A DNA stretch of 64,000 nt from Raphanus sativus. Its lineage: Eukaryota; Streptophyta; Magnoliopsida; Brassicales; Brassicaceae. Below the pieces are notes generated by a model. It was not told the DNA's origin and made no database searches. It saw only the letters and a program-made list of their open reading frames with translations. The position numbers and the translations under genes are program-made. Positions 28,201 through 39,455 of the stretch are shown piece after piece. The stretch spans positions 19,250,998-19,314,997 of the forward strand of contig NC_079516.1 in the NCBI RefSeq assembly GCF_000801105.2. Reading direction: 5' to 3'. Numbering within the stretch: position 1 is the first letter of the stretch; every line of letters starts with the position of its first letter.

Positions 28201-29682
28201 AAAAAGGAGGTCGTTGCACATGAAGAACTTGGCACTTGGGATCTTGCAACTCTTCCGCCTGGCAAAACTCCTATTGCTTCGAAATGGGTTCATCGAATCA
28301 AGTATAATGCTGACGACACGATAGAACGCCACAAATCTCGTCTTGTTGGCTGTGGAAACAAACAGGTTGCAGGGGAAGACTACGACGAAACGTTTGCCCC
28401 GGTAGTCAAAATGACTACAGTTCGAAGCTTACTGAGTCTTGTTGCTGCAAAAGGGTGGGAACTCCATCAAATGGACGTTCACAACGCCTTCCTCCATGGT
28501 GATCTTGAGGAGGAGGTGTACATGCGACTACCACCGGGCTTTACTCATCCTGATCCTCGCAAAGTTTGTCGTCTGCGTAAGGCTATTTACGGTTTGAAGC
28601 AAGCTCCGCGCTGTTGGTTTGCAAAGCTCTCTACTGCTCTTACTGAATTTGGTTTTGTTCAAGCATATGAGGATTACTCTTTGTTCACTTATGCAAAAGG
28701 ATCTAAGGAAGTTCGTGTACTTATCTATGTTGATGATCTGGTCATAGCAAGCAACGACTTGACTCTTCTTACCAAGTTTAAGACCTATTTGGGTGACTGC
28801 TTTAGAATGAAAGATCTAGGCAAACTCAAATACTTCTTAGGTATAGAAGTTGCTAGATCAGACGAAGGCATTTTTCTTTCCCAACGAAAGTATGCGTTGG
28901 ATATCATTAAAGATTGTGGTCTTCTTGGCGCCAAACCAGTGTCTATTCCGGTTGAACAGAATCATCAGCTGGCCTCCGATAAAGGTCCTCTGTTCTCCGA
29001 TCCTCAGAAGTACAGACGCCTAGTAGGTCGTCTTGTTTACTTGTCCAATACACGACCTGAACTCTGTTACGCCATACATCTCTTGTCTCAGTTTATGCAA
29101 GCTCCTCACGATGCTCATTGGGATGCAGCACTGCGAGTTGTCCGATACCTTAAAGGCTGTCCTGGCCAGGGTATTCTTCTACGATCAGATAGTTCACTGG
29201 AGCTCTCTGTTTATGTCGATGCTGACTGGAGTACTTGCCCTATTACGCGTCGTTCTTTAAGTGCATTTGTCGTTCTGCTTGGTGGGAATCCGATTTCCTG
29301 GAGAACCAAGAAACAGGACACTGTTTCTCACTCTTCCGCTGAAGCTGAGTACCGTGCCATGGCTGCTGCTACTAAGGAATTAAAGTGGATCGTACCATTG
29401 ATGAAAGAACTTGGCATTGAAGTTACTAAACCTGTGGCGTTTTACTGCGACAACAAGGCAGCTATTCACATTGCAGCAAATCCTGTTTTTCACGAACGCA
29501 CTAAACATATTGAACGTGACTGTCATTGTGTTCGTGATGCAGTAAAAGCTGGTCTTATCTCCACTACACATGTTCGAACCAAGGAGCAGCGCGCTGACAT
29601 TCTAACGAAGGCTTTGGGTCGAGCACAGTTTGAATTTCTCTCTTCCAAGTTGGGAGTTTGTGATCTTCACTCTCCAACTTGA
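25267..29682 (+). CDS. Copia Gag-Pol polyprotein, 1471 aa, intact
   Basis: One open frame with all Copia modules in order. Gag begins near residue 35 (VVFNGDNYNEWS) and ends with a CCHC zinc knuckle CSHCGRKGHEKANC near 270. Aspartic protease has DTGASHHMTG near 375. The pre-integrase HHCC zinc region (RWHQRLGHPS) is near 502. Integrase has the DDE residues in HCDVWGP (about 561), SDNGTEF (about 626) and PQQNARVERKH (about 655). Reverse transcriptase starts near 1005 (KWVHRIKYN) and has the catalytic YVDDL near 1153. RNase H has SHSSAEAEYRAMA near 1355 and YCDNKAA near 1391. No stop or frameshift is present, so the element may be competent to move. Two chance frames on other strands overlap it. 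Confidence 0.97.
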   Translation: MAGDDDSTASKSLTQVEKGVVGSVSTSPYSLHASDNPGALITSVVFNGDNYNEWSTELINALRAKRKIGFIDGTISKPSIDDPNFELWGSVNSMIVGWIRSSIEAKVRSTVTFISDSHKLWENLKKRFSVGNKVRIHHLKEQLASCKQGGQSVMEYYGKLAKMWEELDTYKPLPPCSCSAAAVYEKERDEEKVHQFVMGLDESRFGGVCQGIISSDSLVDLGEAYAKVIREEQRLMSSKDREIQQNAVGFVAKKEQTDSSNSVPARRSSQCSHCGRKGHEKANCWQLVGFPDWWEERPNRPENRGTQSSRGRGSSSRGRGNGSMAHNAHATSSNASNFPSFTDEQWNALTQMINEKTRSSSDKLSGKLYGDLILDTGASHHMTGELSFLKNVSSIPPCPVGFADGNKTFATHIGVFRLANNITLSNVLFVPNLNCSLISVSKLLRQTNCFALLTDTICVLQDRFTRTLIGAGEERGGVYYFKDVMAARVHVAEKTEKKVDQFRWHQRLGHPSFSVLSFLPFSFSSNKSIAHSPCDTCFRAKQTREVFYQSMNKTKDCFELIHCDVWGPYRERSSCGARYFLTIVDDFSRSVWTYLLLEKSEVRTVLQNFCAMSERQFSKEVKVVRSDNGTEFTCLSRFFREKGIIHQTSCVATPQQNARVERKHMHILNVARSLLFEGNMPIKFWGEAILTASHLINRTPSAVLNNVTPYELLYGAKPKYDHLKVFGSLCFVHSKSRDKDKFGSRSRKCVFVGYPFNQKGWKVFDLDKEEFFISRDVIFKETEYPYSSESLLSSSRSVPPPITSPEFIDEDWEISHVTPSADRGSSVSSTAPPTQSPPPTTETSEEQPASDMQTASSTPSTIQEVSPPVPISTDSAVQPSQPISDTEGRGQRVRVPSVKLKDYVTYNAISNEPTLSFTSSSSTSSTNNPGKTPYPLNAYVTDLNFSVPHQAFLAAVTAGEEPRSYSEAVKHKVWRDSMKKEVVAHEELGTWDLATLPPGKTPIASKWVHRIKYNADDTIERHKSRLVGCGNKQVAGEDYDETFAPVVKMTTVRSLLSLVAAKGWELHQMDVHNAFLHGDLEEEVYMRLPPGFTHPDPRKVCRLRKAIYGLKQAPRCWFAKLSTALTEFGFVQAYEDYSLFTYAKGSKEVRVLIYVDDLVIASNDLTLLTKFKTYLGDCFRMKDLGKLKYFLGIEVARSDEGIFLSQRKYALDIIKDCGLLGAKPVSIPVEQNHQLASDKGPLFSDPQKYRRLVGRLVYLSNTRPELCYAIHLLSQFMQAPHDAHWDAALRVVRYLKGCPGQGILLRSDSSLELSVYVDADWSTCPITRRSLSAFVVLLGGNPISWRTKKQDTVSHSSAEAEYRAMAAATKELKWIVPLMKELGIEVTKPVAFYCDNKAAIHIAANPVFHERTKHIERDCHCVRDAVKAGLISTTHVRTKEQRADILTKALGRAQFEFLSSKLGVCDLHSPT

Positions 29683-29689
29683 GGGGGAG

Positions 29690-29861
29690 TATTAGGGAAT
29701 ATCCTAGTATTGTTAGGATAAGTCCTATAGATAAGTCCTATTGTTGATATAGTCGAATCTTGTAGATATAATTCACAAGTTATATGTCGGTGAAGTCTTT
29801 GTATATATATCGTTGTACACATTCTCATCAATACAAGTTATCAGTTTATGTGATTATATCA
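29690..29861 (+). repeat. 3' LTR of the Copia element
   Basis: 172 bp, 171/172 identical to the 5' LTR by my reading, directly after the polypurine tract. Confidence 0.93.
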
Positions 29862-30756
29862 ACCTTATAAATATACTTCCACAAGAACACAAACGCCAGC
29901 AAGAAACCCACTCAGCATTTTCATCACTCGTGCAATGTACCGATGATGTCTTCGTACCGCAACAAATGATACTTGTGTTCATCGTACCAATACACATCAT
30001 TTATAATATTTCTAAATCTTGGGGGTTGTTTCTGATGGATCAAAGTTTTAGGGATTGTTGAAAAGATAATCTATTATAGAGATCATGGAACCCATAAAAC
30101 CATTCCTATTATTTGGATCAGATCATAAGTATTGGATGAAATTAGGTAATAACGTCACATGTCTACTCTTTTGGTCGGTAGATTCCATCTCCGGGTTAAT
30201 GGTTGAGCTGATGCGTTAATTTTGGGCGTGTTGAAAAATTTGTTGACTAGTAGTACACTAATTCTCATATGATTTTTTTTTTTGTGTTTTGTTCTCGTTC
30301 ACACAATATCGAAAAATCAATGAATTTCCGATAAATCACACCAATCGTTAAAGTTACGGAAAAAATAAATACTATATAATTTAGCAATACAAACAGTTAA
30401 GTCCGTTATTTTTAACGTTTTCATAAACACAATCTATCGTATTCGTTCTAGGAGAGTTTGACCTTTGCTCCGTTGTACTCAGGACGAAGAACAGTGTTTT
30501 CTGCTTTAACTGACACCGGTAATTGTATCCCTTTTCGGTCCCGTAAACCGGTCCGACCGCCATCACATTTCCGGAGTTTAGCTGTACTTACACCAGGGAA
30601 ATGTATATGTTAATGGGCCTATTAAATTTTTCAAATGATATAATGGGCCTGGCTCAGTAAACTCGTTACGTCTGTTCTGACTTGTGTGTAACTCTCGTGT
30701 CTAGGAATCAGACAAGAAGACTTCGCGCAATTGAGCTCGGCTCGAGAAGGGGAACA
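29862..30756. promoter_or_regulatory. region between Copia and STL2P; STL2P promoter and leader
   Basis: No supported gene. The last 150 bases are G+C-richer and form the probable leader. Minus frame 30381-30566 has no domain. The Copia 3' LTR ends about 0.9 kb upstream of the STL2P start and may influence its promoter. Confidence 0.45.
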
Positions 30757-32848
30757 ATGGCGAATCAGATTCCAGAGAGCAATCAACCGTCGAATACGCA
30801 GACCTACGGCTTTCCGATCTACGCCGCCGACTGGATCCCGGAAGAAACCGTCAGATCGAAAATCGACAAGGATCAGAACAACTCCGAAGATGACGGCAGC
30901 GAGTCTTCTTCTTCTCCGTCTTCGTCGACGACCTCCCGGAGCTGCATCGTTTTGGCGGGAGGAGGCGGAGAGGGACGAAGCGGGATCGCTAACGTCGTCT
31001 TAATATGTCGTGTTGATCTCGACACCAAATCTCTCTCCGAACAACCTGTAAGCATGCATGTGTATCAGATCTATATGTTTTGTAAGAACTTTTATACTTA
31101 AAACGATCATTTGTTTGTTTCAGGTGGGTAGGATTGTGCTTGGTACTGATCTGCCTTACAGGATGGCTGTTCATCCTCGTGGAGGTGGCCTTGTTTGCGC
31201 ATTGCCTAACAGTTGCAAGTGAGCCATCTCATGTCCTGTTTCAAAGCTTCGAACTTTATGGTTTGGTTTAGTAGAGAGAAGTCTCAAGAGATGTGATGGT
31301 TACTTGTTGTTTTCTTGATGCACAGACGGTTTGATTGGGAGAACATTATGAGTCCAAGAGAGGGTGGTGAAGAAGGAGAGGAAGTGATTAAAGAGTTGAA
31401 GGACGTTGGGCAACAGTTAGCTTTGGCGTTTAATCAGGAGGGGTCCGTGCTTGCGGCTGGTGGGGAGGTAGGAGAAGATTTTAGATTTTAGTCTCTTTTG
31501 AATAACAGAGGAAGAAGAGGGTTCTTATGCATTTTTGTTTCGATGCAGTACAGGATGGGACTTTGAGGATTTTTGAATGGCCTAGTATGAAAACGTTACT
31601 TGATGAGTCTAAGGCACATTCATCAGTTAAAAACCTAACTTTCAGGTCCGCTTTCTTTATCCCTTATCAAAATAAGGAAAATTTTGCTATCTCCCGGAAT
31701 CATTTTGTAAAAAAGAAATGTTTTTTTTTTTGTTTTGCAGCGAAAGTGGTAAGTTTCTTGTGTCACTTGGAGGTCCACTTTGTCGGGTTTGGGACGTAAA
31801 TGCTTCTGCTGCCATTGCCAGTCTATCAAAAGAGAAGGTCAGTGGGGTTTTCTTTTTTTTTTTGCTATTTGCATCTCGCAACTTTGTGTACATACTTCCA
31901 ACATTATTTGTATCCAAAATGTAATGAGTTTGAATATTACAATGCAGGATGAGATGTTTGCTTACTGCAGATTCTCTGTTGACAATGCAGGCAATGAAGT
32001 TCTTTACATTGCTGCAAACACTGGTAAACATACAATCTGACAGTGCAAGAACATGTAATCTTAGGTTCTTTTTTTTTAATGTCAAAGCTAGCGATTAGAA
32101 TTGATTTGTTTTGTTGCGTAGAACGTGGTGGGAGTATTATAACATGGGATACAACAACATGGAAAAGAAGACGTTCAAAGCTTATGAAAAACTACTCTAT
32201 CTCCGCCTTTAATGTCTCAGCTGATGGGACGCTTCTTGCACTGTAAGTTTTATTTTTTCTAACGCACTTTTGGGACAAACAGATAAATAGTAATATTGTC
32301 ATAACTCTTATTCTTAATGCCAGTGGAAACATGGAAGGAGATGTTTTGATAATTGATTCAACAAAAATGAAGACCCACCAATTGGTCAAGAAAGCTCATC
32401 TCGGTTTGGTCACCGCACTGAGTTTCTCCCCTGATTCAAGGTGTTTTTCTCTACTCATTATGTAATCTATCTTTCATTGCACAGCTACGGATTCAATTCA
32501 ATGATCATGCTGAAGATCTGGACATTGTTTTGCAGGTGCTTAGTGTCAGTATCTTTTGACTCGAGGGCAAAGCTAACTGTCATTGAGAAAACGGCTGAAA
32601 AACGTACGTATATTTATTACGACTTATCTCTTCATCTGATTACTACTTTAACCAAACTTAACCAAAACGGTACCAAGAATCCAATAAACTGACCGAGTAG
32701 TATTAGAGATATTTCTACCTAACACTCTGTGTTTGTTAATGAAATTGCAGATGGAGTAAACTGGCTGGTTATGTTTTTGTTGTGCGTGTTGCTATACGTG
32801 GTTTCCTATTATTTCTTGATGGCAAAGGGGATCATAGCTAAAAATTAG
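30757..32848 (+). CDS. STL2P: SEC12-like WD40 protein, STL2P-type
   Basis: Ten exons with GT-AG borders: 30757-31047, 31124-31218, 31326-31467, 31554-31645, 31741-31837, 31948-32023, 32122-32242, 32324-32440, 32536-32603, 32751-32848. Total 1197 nt and 398 aa with all phases closing. The N terminus MANQIPESNQPSNTQTYGFP is followed by an acidic Ser-rich insert (about 48-64) and a GGGGEGRSGIANVV strand. WD40-type blades include GGEDGTLRIFEWP (174 onward), GKFLVSLGGPLCRVWDV and VTALSFSPDSRCLVSVSFDS. One C-terminal membrane anchor (WLVMFLLCVLLYVVSYYFL) lies just before the end. This is the SEC12 layout: a cytosolic beta-propeller guanine exchange factor for SAR1 tethered in the ER, starting COPII coat assembly. 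Arabidopsis AT2G01470 (STL2P) is the likely orthologue by sequence and by its place next to ESMD1. An in-frame upstream ATG at 30682 is less likely as the start. Confidence 0.92.
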
Positions 32849-33102
32849 CCTCTAAGTGACCCCACAAGACTATATCCGAACGGCTTGAAACCAAACATAT
32901 CATATGCTCTCACTTTCCTTTTTCAGCCATAGCTTTTTGCGTTTTGTGTTGTGAGAAAAAATTGAAGGGGTTCTTCCTCACCTTTACGAGAAACTTGAAT
33001 GCTTTTATATATCATAATAATAATAATGTAAACTAACATTGTATCAGCAAGGCTCTCTATGGTTTCTCTTTGGGGGTTTCCTCCATTTTTCTTGTTCGAT
33101 TT
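32849..33102. other. 3' flank of STL2P
   Basis: Likely 3' UTR and terminator region; no frame of interest. Confidence 0.5.
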
Positions 33103-34080
33103 AAGGGAAAATTCCATAAAACCAATCATGACATTTGTCTGATTTTTTTTCATCAAGTCAGAAAGAGAACCAGAACTATTCAATTAGGTTTTAAAACAAA
33201 GATGCGTCAATTTTCTAATGAATAATAAAACAAATTAAAATAAATAAAATTAGAAAATTAAATAAAAAGTGGAAATTAAATAGTAAAAAATAATGGTAAT
33301 TTTCAAAAGAAAATAAGTGAATTACAAAATATTCAATTTTTTTTATAAAAAATTGTGTAAAATTAGAAAACATATTTTAAAATTAAGAAAAACCTATTAA
33401 AATTGCTCTCAAAAAGAAAAAAAAATCAAACCTTAAGAAATTTTAAATTGTTAAAAATTCAAATAATAACTAAATTCTAATTTATAGTAATTACTTAAAT
33501 TGTAGTTTAAAAAACTTAGATTTCTTAAGGTTTGAGTTCAAATTTTTTTTTTGAAAATTTTCATTTGAAATTTTTACCCGCAAATGCATAGTTAAACTTA
33601 AAATAATTCAAGTAAAAATGTTAAGATATTTTTTAACTTTTTTTTTTCAAAAAAATCAGGTACTAATTTATTATAAATTTAAATTATTACTTGAATTTTT
33701 TAAAAATTTAAAAAATTTCTTAAGGTTTGAATTTTTTCTTTTTGAGTATTATAAGTTCAACAAATATACTTGAGTTTTTTGAATTAGTTTATTTAATTTA
33801 ATTTCAGACAAGTTATAAAAGATATTTGAATATCTATAGTTTAAAAAAAAAACCTTTTCAAAAAATTAGGATTCTTTTTTTAATATTTAATTTTTAACTT
33901 TTATTTAGTTCTCTAGTTTTAGTTATTTATTTATATTTTCATTTATTTTTACTAGAAAACTGACAAATCATCAATTGTTTTCTATAAATTAACAGTACCG
34001 ATCACCTTTTTTATTTGAAGAAAAAGCAAGCCAAATTGTATGTATGCTTCAAGTTGAGGGATTTTATGCGATATTCCCTT
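33103..34080. mobile_element. about 980-bp foldback (long inverted repeat) element
   Basis: Ends are inverted: AGGGAAAATTCCATAAAAC at the left and TTTTATGCGATATTCCCTT at the right. Inside, AAACCTTAAGAAATTTTAAA (near 33428) is mirrored by AAAAATTTCTTAAGGTTTGA (near 33712), and TAAAATTAGAAAATTAAATAAAAAG (shown only in part here) is mirrored near 33895-33925. The whole unit could fold into one long hairpin. It codes for nothing. Terminal sequence suggests a Mutator-like or other MITE family; I do not see a clear target duplication. Confidence 0.65.
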
Positions 34081-36562
34081 TGCTTTAATAGCCACTTGGA
34101 TTTAATAGCATAAAATAATAACTACCAAACCTTAAACAAAAAATATCATGACTCAATCTACATTCATTCATATATGTTGACAATAATTCAATTTTATTAT
34201 TTCTTAATATATATCATTTACTATAAATAGCTAAATGATTTTAATTTTTCTCCCATAAAAATTGTTTTCTTATAAAACTTATAAATTATTTTAAGATCTA
34301 CTATATGAGAAGACTTCCTAAAAGTTTTCTCACATAAGACTTACAAAATCACATAACACATCCATGGGTTATATTCGTAAAAATGCATACTGGTATTTTG
34401 TTTGGTCATAAATGAGTTGGTTGTAATTTTATTAGCTTTTGATTGTTTTTGCATTTAAAATCAAGTTTTAGATCATTTTTGATAAATTAATTTCAACATA
34501 ATAATAAACATACATATTTTGATGAAAAACTTTGCTAATTCCAATATATTATTGTTTGATTTAAACTTTTTTGAGAACATAAATAATAACTTACCCTACT
34601 GTTTATTGAATTAATAAGACACTAAGTGATTCCCGTGCATGAAATTTATGAAATAATTAAATTATAAAAATTATTAAATATTTTCTTTTGGTTGTTTATA
34701 AGTATTAGGTTATTTTGTAATTTATATGTATGATAAATAAATAAAATTTGTATTAAGTATAATTATGTTACCGTCTTAATTATATATTTGATTTTTAAAT
34801 ATAATATGTCATATTAATTCAAATATTTATTTTTGGTATATTGAGTTACTTTTTTTTTTTTTTAAATTGAGCAATGATTTTTGTTTATTTTCTTAATTAT
34901 GTTAAAGTTAAATCATTGTTTTCTTAATTTCAAGTAGTTAAGCTCATCCTATCTTTTTCTTGATCAATTTTCTGTTCATCCTCTCTTTTTTATTATCAAT
35001 TTTATGTTAATCTTCTTATATTTGCATATATATTTTGTAAATTTGTAAATATGATATATGTCGTTTCAGAAAAATAGGAAAAATATATCAAATCAAAGTT
35101 GCATTAATACAAATATGTAATATTTTAAAAATTCATGCAAATTTATGAATATATAAATAATTAAATCATAACAATTGGTTGATTTGATACTTCATATTTT
35201 GATTAGTTTAATTCATATTTTGGTGTATTAGGTTATATATGTTTTGAAATAAATCAAAATATTTTATCAAAATTAAACTAAAATAAGAATAACCTTGTTA
35301 GTTATATTTTGCTTAGATTGAATAATATTTTTTTAAGATTGTATATAATTTGATATATGATGTTTTTGATAAAATTAAAATATTGAAGTGTTGAGAAATT
35401 CATAAGATTTTTTTTTGTCATCGATTTGTACACACTCAAATAGACTCTCTAACCAAACTAGGAGCTCTGGATTCATGTGTACAACAAAAGACTTTTTTTT
35501 CCTAGCATTACGTTCTAAGCAATGTTAATAAGTTTTCTCCCCATCAATTTGCTTATATTCAGTTCAAATCAAGCAATGTTAATAAGTTTAATTTTCATTC
35601 TAACATTGTTTAAATTGTTTATTCAGTTTTCAGTTAGTAATTATAAAATAAAATAAAAATAAGAGTATATGATAATTTTTTTTTACAAAAAATTATAATC
35701 ATTTAGTCAAATCAATATTCATCGTAAAATATTATTTTATCTTTTTTAATTAGCCTCACATTTTAATATTTATTATGTATTAAAATAGTCACAAAATCTA
35801 TTTTTTTGTGAAAATGGTATTAAATAATCAATTTATGTTGTTTAAAATTATTTTTATCATTTGATAAAAATATAAATATAATAAAATTATAATTTAATAA
35901 TGATATCTATATTATTTTATTTTTCAATTTATTTTACAAAGTATATATTAAAGTTGATATATTCTTTTTATGTTAATAAAAAATAAAAATAATAAAAACT
36001 TTCTTTATATAGAATGATATATAATTTATATACATATATATGTATATATAGTTACCTTTTTTATTATTTATGTGCTTTGTAAAAAAAAGAAATTTAAGTT
36101 AAAAAAACTTATTAATGTTTTAATAAAAAAGGAAATAGCAATAAAATATATTAAAGATATTATAGTTAAATTAAAAATAATATTATTTTAGAAGAATATT
36201 TCTGAAAAAAAAATATATTTTTTAATTTTTTGTGAAGCTACGTTATTTATACATATATAATAAAACATTATATATTTTTCCTTTTTATTTGTGTTTTTTG
36301 AGAAAATTTAGAAAAATAAATAAAATTTATTTATATGTAAAATATCTATGTTTATATTTTATAATATTTACTTTTCTATTTGTGTGCTCTGAAAAAACTA
36401 AAATTAAATTGAAAAAATAATTAAAATATTATTATGAAAAAGAAATAACAATAAATATTTTAAATTTAATATAGTGAAATAAAAATATCATTATCTTTTT
36501 AAAAAAAAAATTTCAAAAAATTATATTTACAATTTTTTTGAATCTATGTTATATATTAAAAG

Positions 36563-36622
<60 letters not shown>

Positions 36623-37014
36623 GCTTATATATTTTGCTTTTTATTTATATTTCGTTTAAGGAAAATGTCAAATATAATTAGAGTTCGTTTTTATTAAAAA
36701 ATTTATGTTTATATTTTATAAATATTTCCTTTTTTTTATTTATGTATGGTTTCAAAAGTAAAATTAAAGTAAAAAGTTAACTAAAATATTATTATGAAAA
36801 AGGAAATACATTACTGATATGAGTCGTATATAATATTTTTAATTCATTAAGAATATCTATATAATTAACCATCGTGAGAGTTACGTGAGTGTGCCACATA
36901 AGAAATTGACTACTCCAATAATATTATAAAGATAAATTAAGAAATATTTGTAAGAAGATTATACCCGCATGTGTGGATAAAACACCTAATTTTATTTTAT
37001 TTACAAAAGGATGC

Positions 37015-37053
<39 letters not shown>

Positions 37054-37214
37054 AGAGACGAATACAACATTTTTTATTTATAGTAGAAAATATATCATTA
37101 CTATACTTGAATGTACTACATTCCTTCCCCAAATGAAAACAACATTGGTGCTTTGAAGTTCAGGTTATAATATCATCATGAAATAGTAATGCAGAAAAAA
37201 AATTTAAGATATAA
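34081..37214. other. very AT-rich decayed intergenic DNA
   Basis: About 3 kb with no supported gene. It holds approximate repeats: a block with TTATGTTTATATTTTATAA and CTTTTTATTTGTG recurs near 36240-36380 and 36620-36740, flanked by AAAATATTATTATGAAAAAG. An (AT)n tract lies at 36564-36618 and another at 37020-37049. Two copies of the phrase AAGCAATGTTAATAAGTTT sit at 35518 and 35573. Probably old transposon remains. Confidence 0.5.
36564..36618. repeat. (AT)n microsatellite
   Basis: Pure TA/AT alternation of about 55 bp, flanked on both sides by the direct repeat ATTAAAAGCTTATATAT. Confidence 0.93.
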
Positions 37215-37582
37215 GAGGGGTGTATTCAACTAAGAGTTTGAAGTGATTTGTATTAAAATTACAAATCTACTGTTATTCAAACGTGGATTTTAAAAAACAC
37301 TTTAAAATCCAGTGTTATTGAACTTGACATTTTATAAAACACTCTGAAATCCACTGTTATTGAACAAAACTTAAGTTAGAGATTTTAGAGTGCTTTAAAT
37401 GTTTCTAGAGTGTTTGAGGTGATTTCTTTAGTTATAAAAATAAAAATACAAATCCCACTGTTTTAGATGAAATTTCAAAGTGTTTTAACAAAAATCATAC
37501 CAAATCCTCTAATTCTCCTACAATCATCTAAAAACTCATTAAAAATCAAATCACTTCAAATTTCAGATTCAATACATCCCCC
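37215..37582 (+). mobile_element. Tourist/Harbinger-type MITE, copy 1
   Basis: 368 bp with terminal inverted repeats (GAGGGGTGTATTCAAC at left; GATTCAATACATCCCCC at right) and a 3-bp TAA target duplication at 37212-37214 and 37583-37585. The 3-bp TWA duplication is the PIF/Harbinger habit. Internal phrases such as CCACTGTTATTGAAC recur. A second copy in opposite orientation is at 59094-59450. Confidence 0.8.
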
Positions 37583-38071
37583 TAAATGAAGTTTAAAGGG
37601 AATTTTTATACCCAATTATACAGTTCGTAAGAGCTATCATCTTTTGGTTGTTTTTATGGGAGTTTTCAAATAAAACTGTAGGGGAATGGAAAATAAATAA
37701 ATAATAAATTATCTCACAGAGATTTGGTACAAACATAAACCTGATTTTTTTATTTCTATCAAAAATAAAACAAGCTTTCACTTTTGTTCAAAGATTTCAA
37801 TATCACTTTGGTTTTGATAATTTGGTTTACGGTATACCCAAATGGGGCAAGTGTATGATTAGCTCTTTACAACAATAATGACTCTAAGGGTTAAAATTTT
37901 ATACAAGAGTAATATAATGCTTAATGTGGAGGCATAAATTCTGGGAAAGCAAGTTTTCTTAACCTTTGGATATGGAGACCTGTTATGGTATTTTTACCAA
38001 AGTTTAGGGAGTACAGAAAAGACTGACAAGATATGGCCTTGTGAGGACGGAACCATGGTTTGTAATCTTAC
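37583..38071. other. intergenic DNA before the DEFL duplication unit
   Basis: No supported gene; AT-rich, with no repeat that I recognise. Confidence 0.4.
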
Positions 38072-39356
38072 TCAAATATGTGGAATCATGAGAAATATGG
38101 GGCACATTAAGACATGCATTTTATTTTGTGGATTTTAATACTACGATCAGAAATTACGGACTGCTTGGATTTCCAACCAGAGGGAATCAAAAGTTTTGGC
38201 AAAGAAGACGGGGAAAAATAAATGATAAGACAATGCTTGAATCGTACTCTGGCGAATGAAGACTGGCATGCTCTATTCCCATGTTCCTTCACAAAATATT
38301 TCGGAATGGTAAGTTTAGATTTCTGTAAATTAAAACTTACAATCCAATATATAGATGATGATTGGTTGAACTGTGGTTTTAAATTAGTTGTAGCTGTAAA
38401 GTTCTTACTCTATATTTTTTGCAGATACTTTTGCTGTAATTAAATTTGTTGTAGCTGTAATTTATAAGTTGTAGATATTTTAAAATAAAATATGTGAAAA
38501 TATGCAACATATATATAAAATAAATAATTTTTATAAATTAAATAATTATATTAATATTTTTTTATAAATTATCAAAGTTTACTGTTATTTAAAATGTGAT
38601 ATGTAAATAATAATTATGTTATTTAAAATATTTCAATAATTTAAAAAACACCCAATTAAACACCCTTTTGATGATCCTTTGCTCTGTTTATCTTTCTATA
38701 TATTCTAAGACTCTGACTTTCTTGTTTGGCGTTTCACAGTGGAAGCTATTGGCTATCCGAGTGCACAGCAGGTCATGAGCTTCAAAGGTAAGCCCATAAT
38801 AGTCCACAGCGGAAGGATTAGTTATGATTATATAATTTATTTGATATTATAGATAATTTTTTTATTTTACAGATTCTACGGCCTATAAAAGAAAGATTTA
38901 AGTTTTTTTTTACCTAAAATACATAAGGAAAAGATTTGCTTTAATTTTTTTTGTTGTGGCTTTAAAAATAAAGTTAAAGCACGATTGGTAAATAATTATA
39001 GAAACTTGATGTAAGTTTTAAATACTAAAAATAAAGTTACAACATGGTTGGTAAAGTTAATTGATTTAAAAATAAATAAAGCTAAAGCATGGAGATAAAT
39101 CTCAATCAATCACCCCCATAATAGATTGAGAGACTGTAAAATCAAGATCTCTTTAGATTAATTTTCCCAAAAGTTTGAAATGTTCAAGTCAATCAAAATT
39201 AAGACATTCAAATTTAGAGTAAAAATATATTAAAAACTGCATATTAATAAAAACGCAATTAATTACATAAGTAAACTAAATTGGCAAAACAATATTTCAA
39301 AAGTTCCAGTAAATGGAAACTAATAGACTAAAAGATTTTGTTTGACTCAAAAACAC

Positions 39357-39365
39357 TATAAAAAG
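39357..39365 (+). promoter_or_regulatory. TATA box of DEFL gene 1
   Basis: TATAAAAAG about 90 bp before the ATG, in the context CACTATAAAAAGA, kept in the paralogue at 62380-62388. Confidence 0.7.
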
Positions 39366-39455
39366 AGCTCATAGCAACATATAAAAGCATATAGTATTAA
39401 AACTTTAAAATAAAGTGAAATCTACCTTTCAGAAAAAACAAAAAACAAAGTAAAA

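Larger units (their letters stand above)
25029..29861 (+). mobile_element. intact Ty1/Copia LTR retrotransposon
   Basis: A 4833-bp element with 172-bp LTRs at 25029-25200 and 29690-29861, a tRNA-Met primer-binding site (25209-25220), one uninterrupted gag-pol frame (25267-29682) and a polypurine tract GAGGGGGAG at 29681-29689. The LTRs differ at one base only. Termini read TATTAG...ATATCA rather than TG...CA. No target duplication is evident: the five bases before are AATAT and after are ACCTT. It lies between the ESMD1-like and STL2P genes, about 0.9 kb from the STL2P start. Confidence 0.95.

Noticed and set aside
25416..29571. Short frames on either strand within the Copia polyprotein
   Set aside because: Shadows of the 1471-aa gag-pol frame.
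33103..34080. microRNA gene
   Set aside because: The hairpin is about 1 kb and has transposon-like inverted ends; a MITE is more likely.
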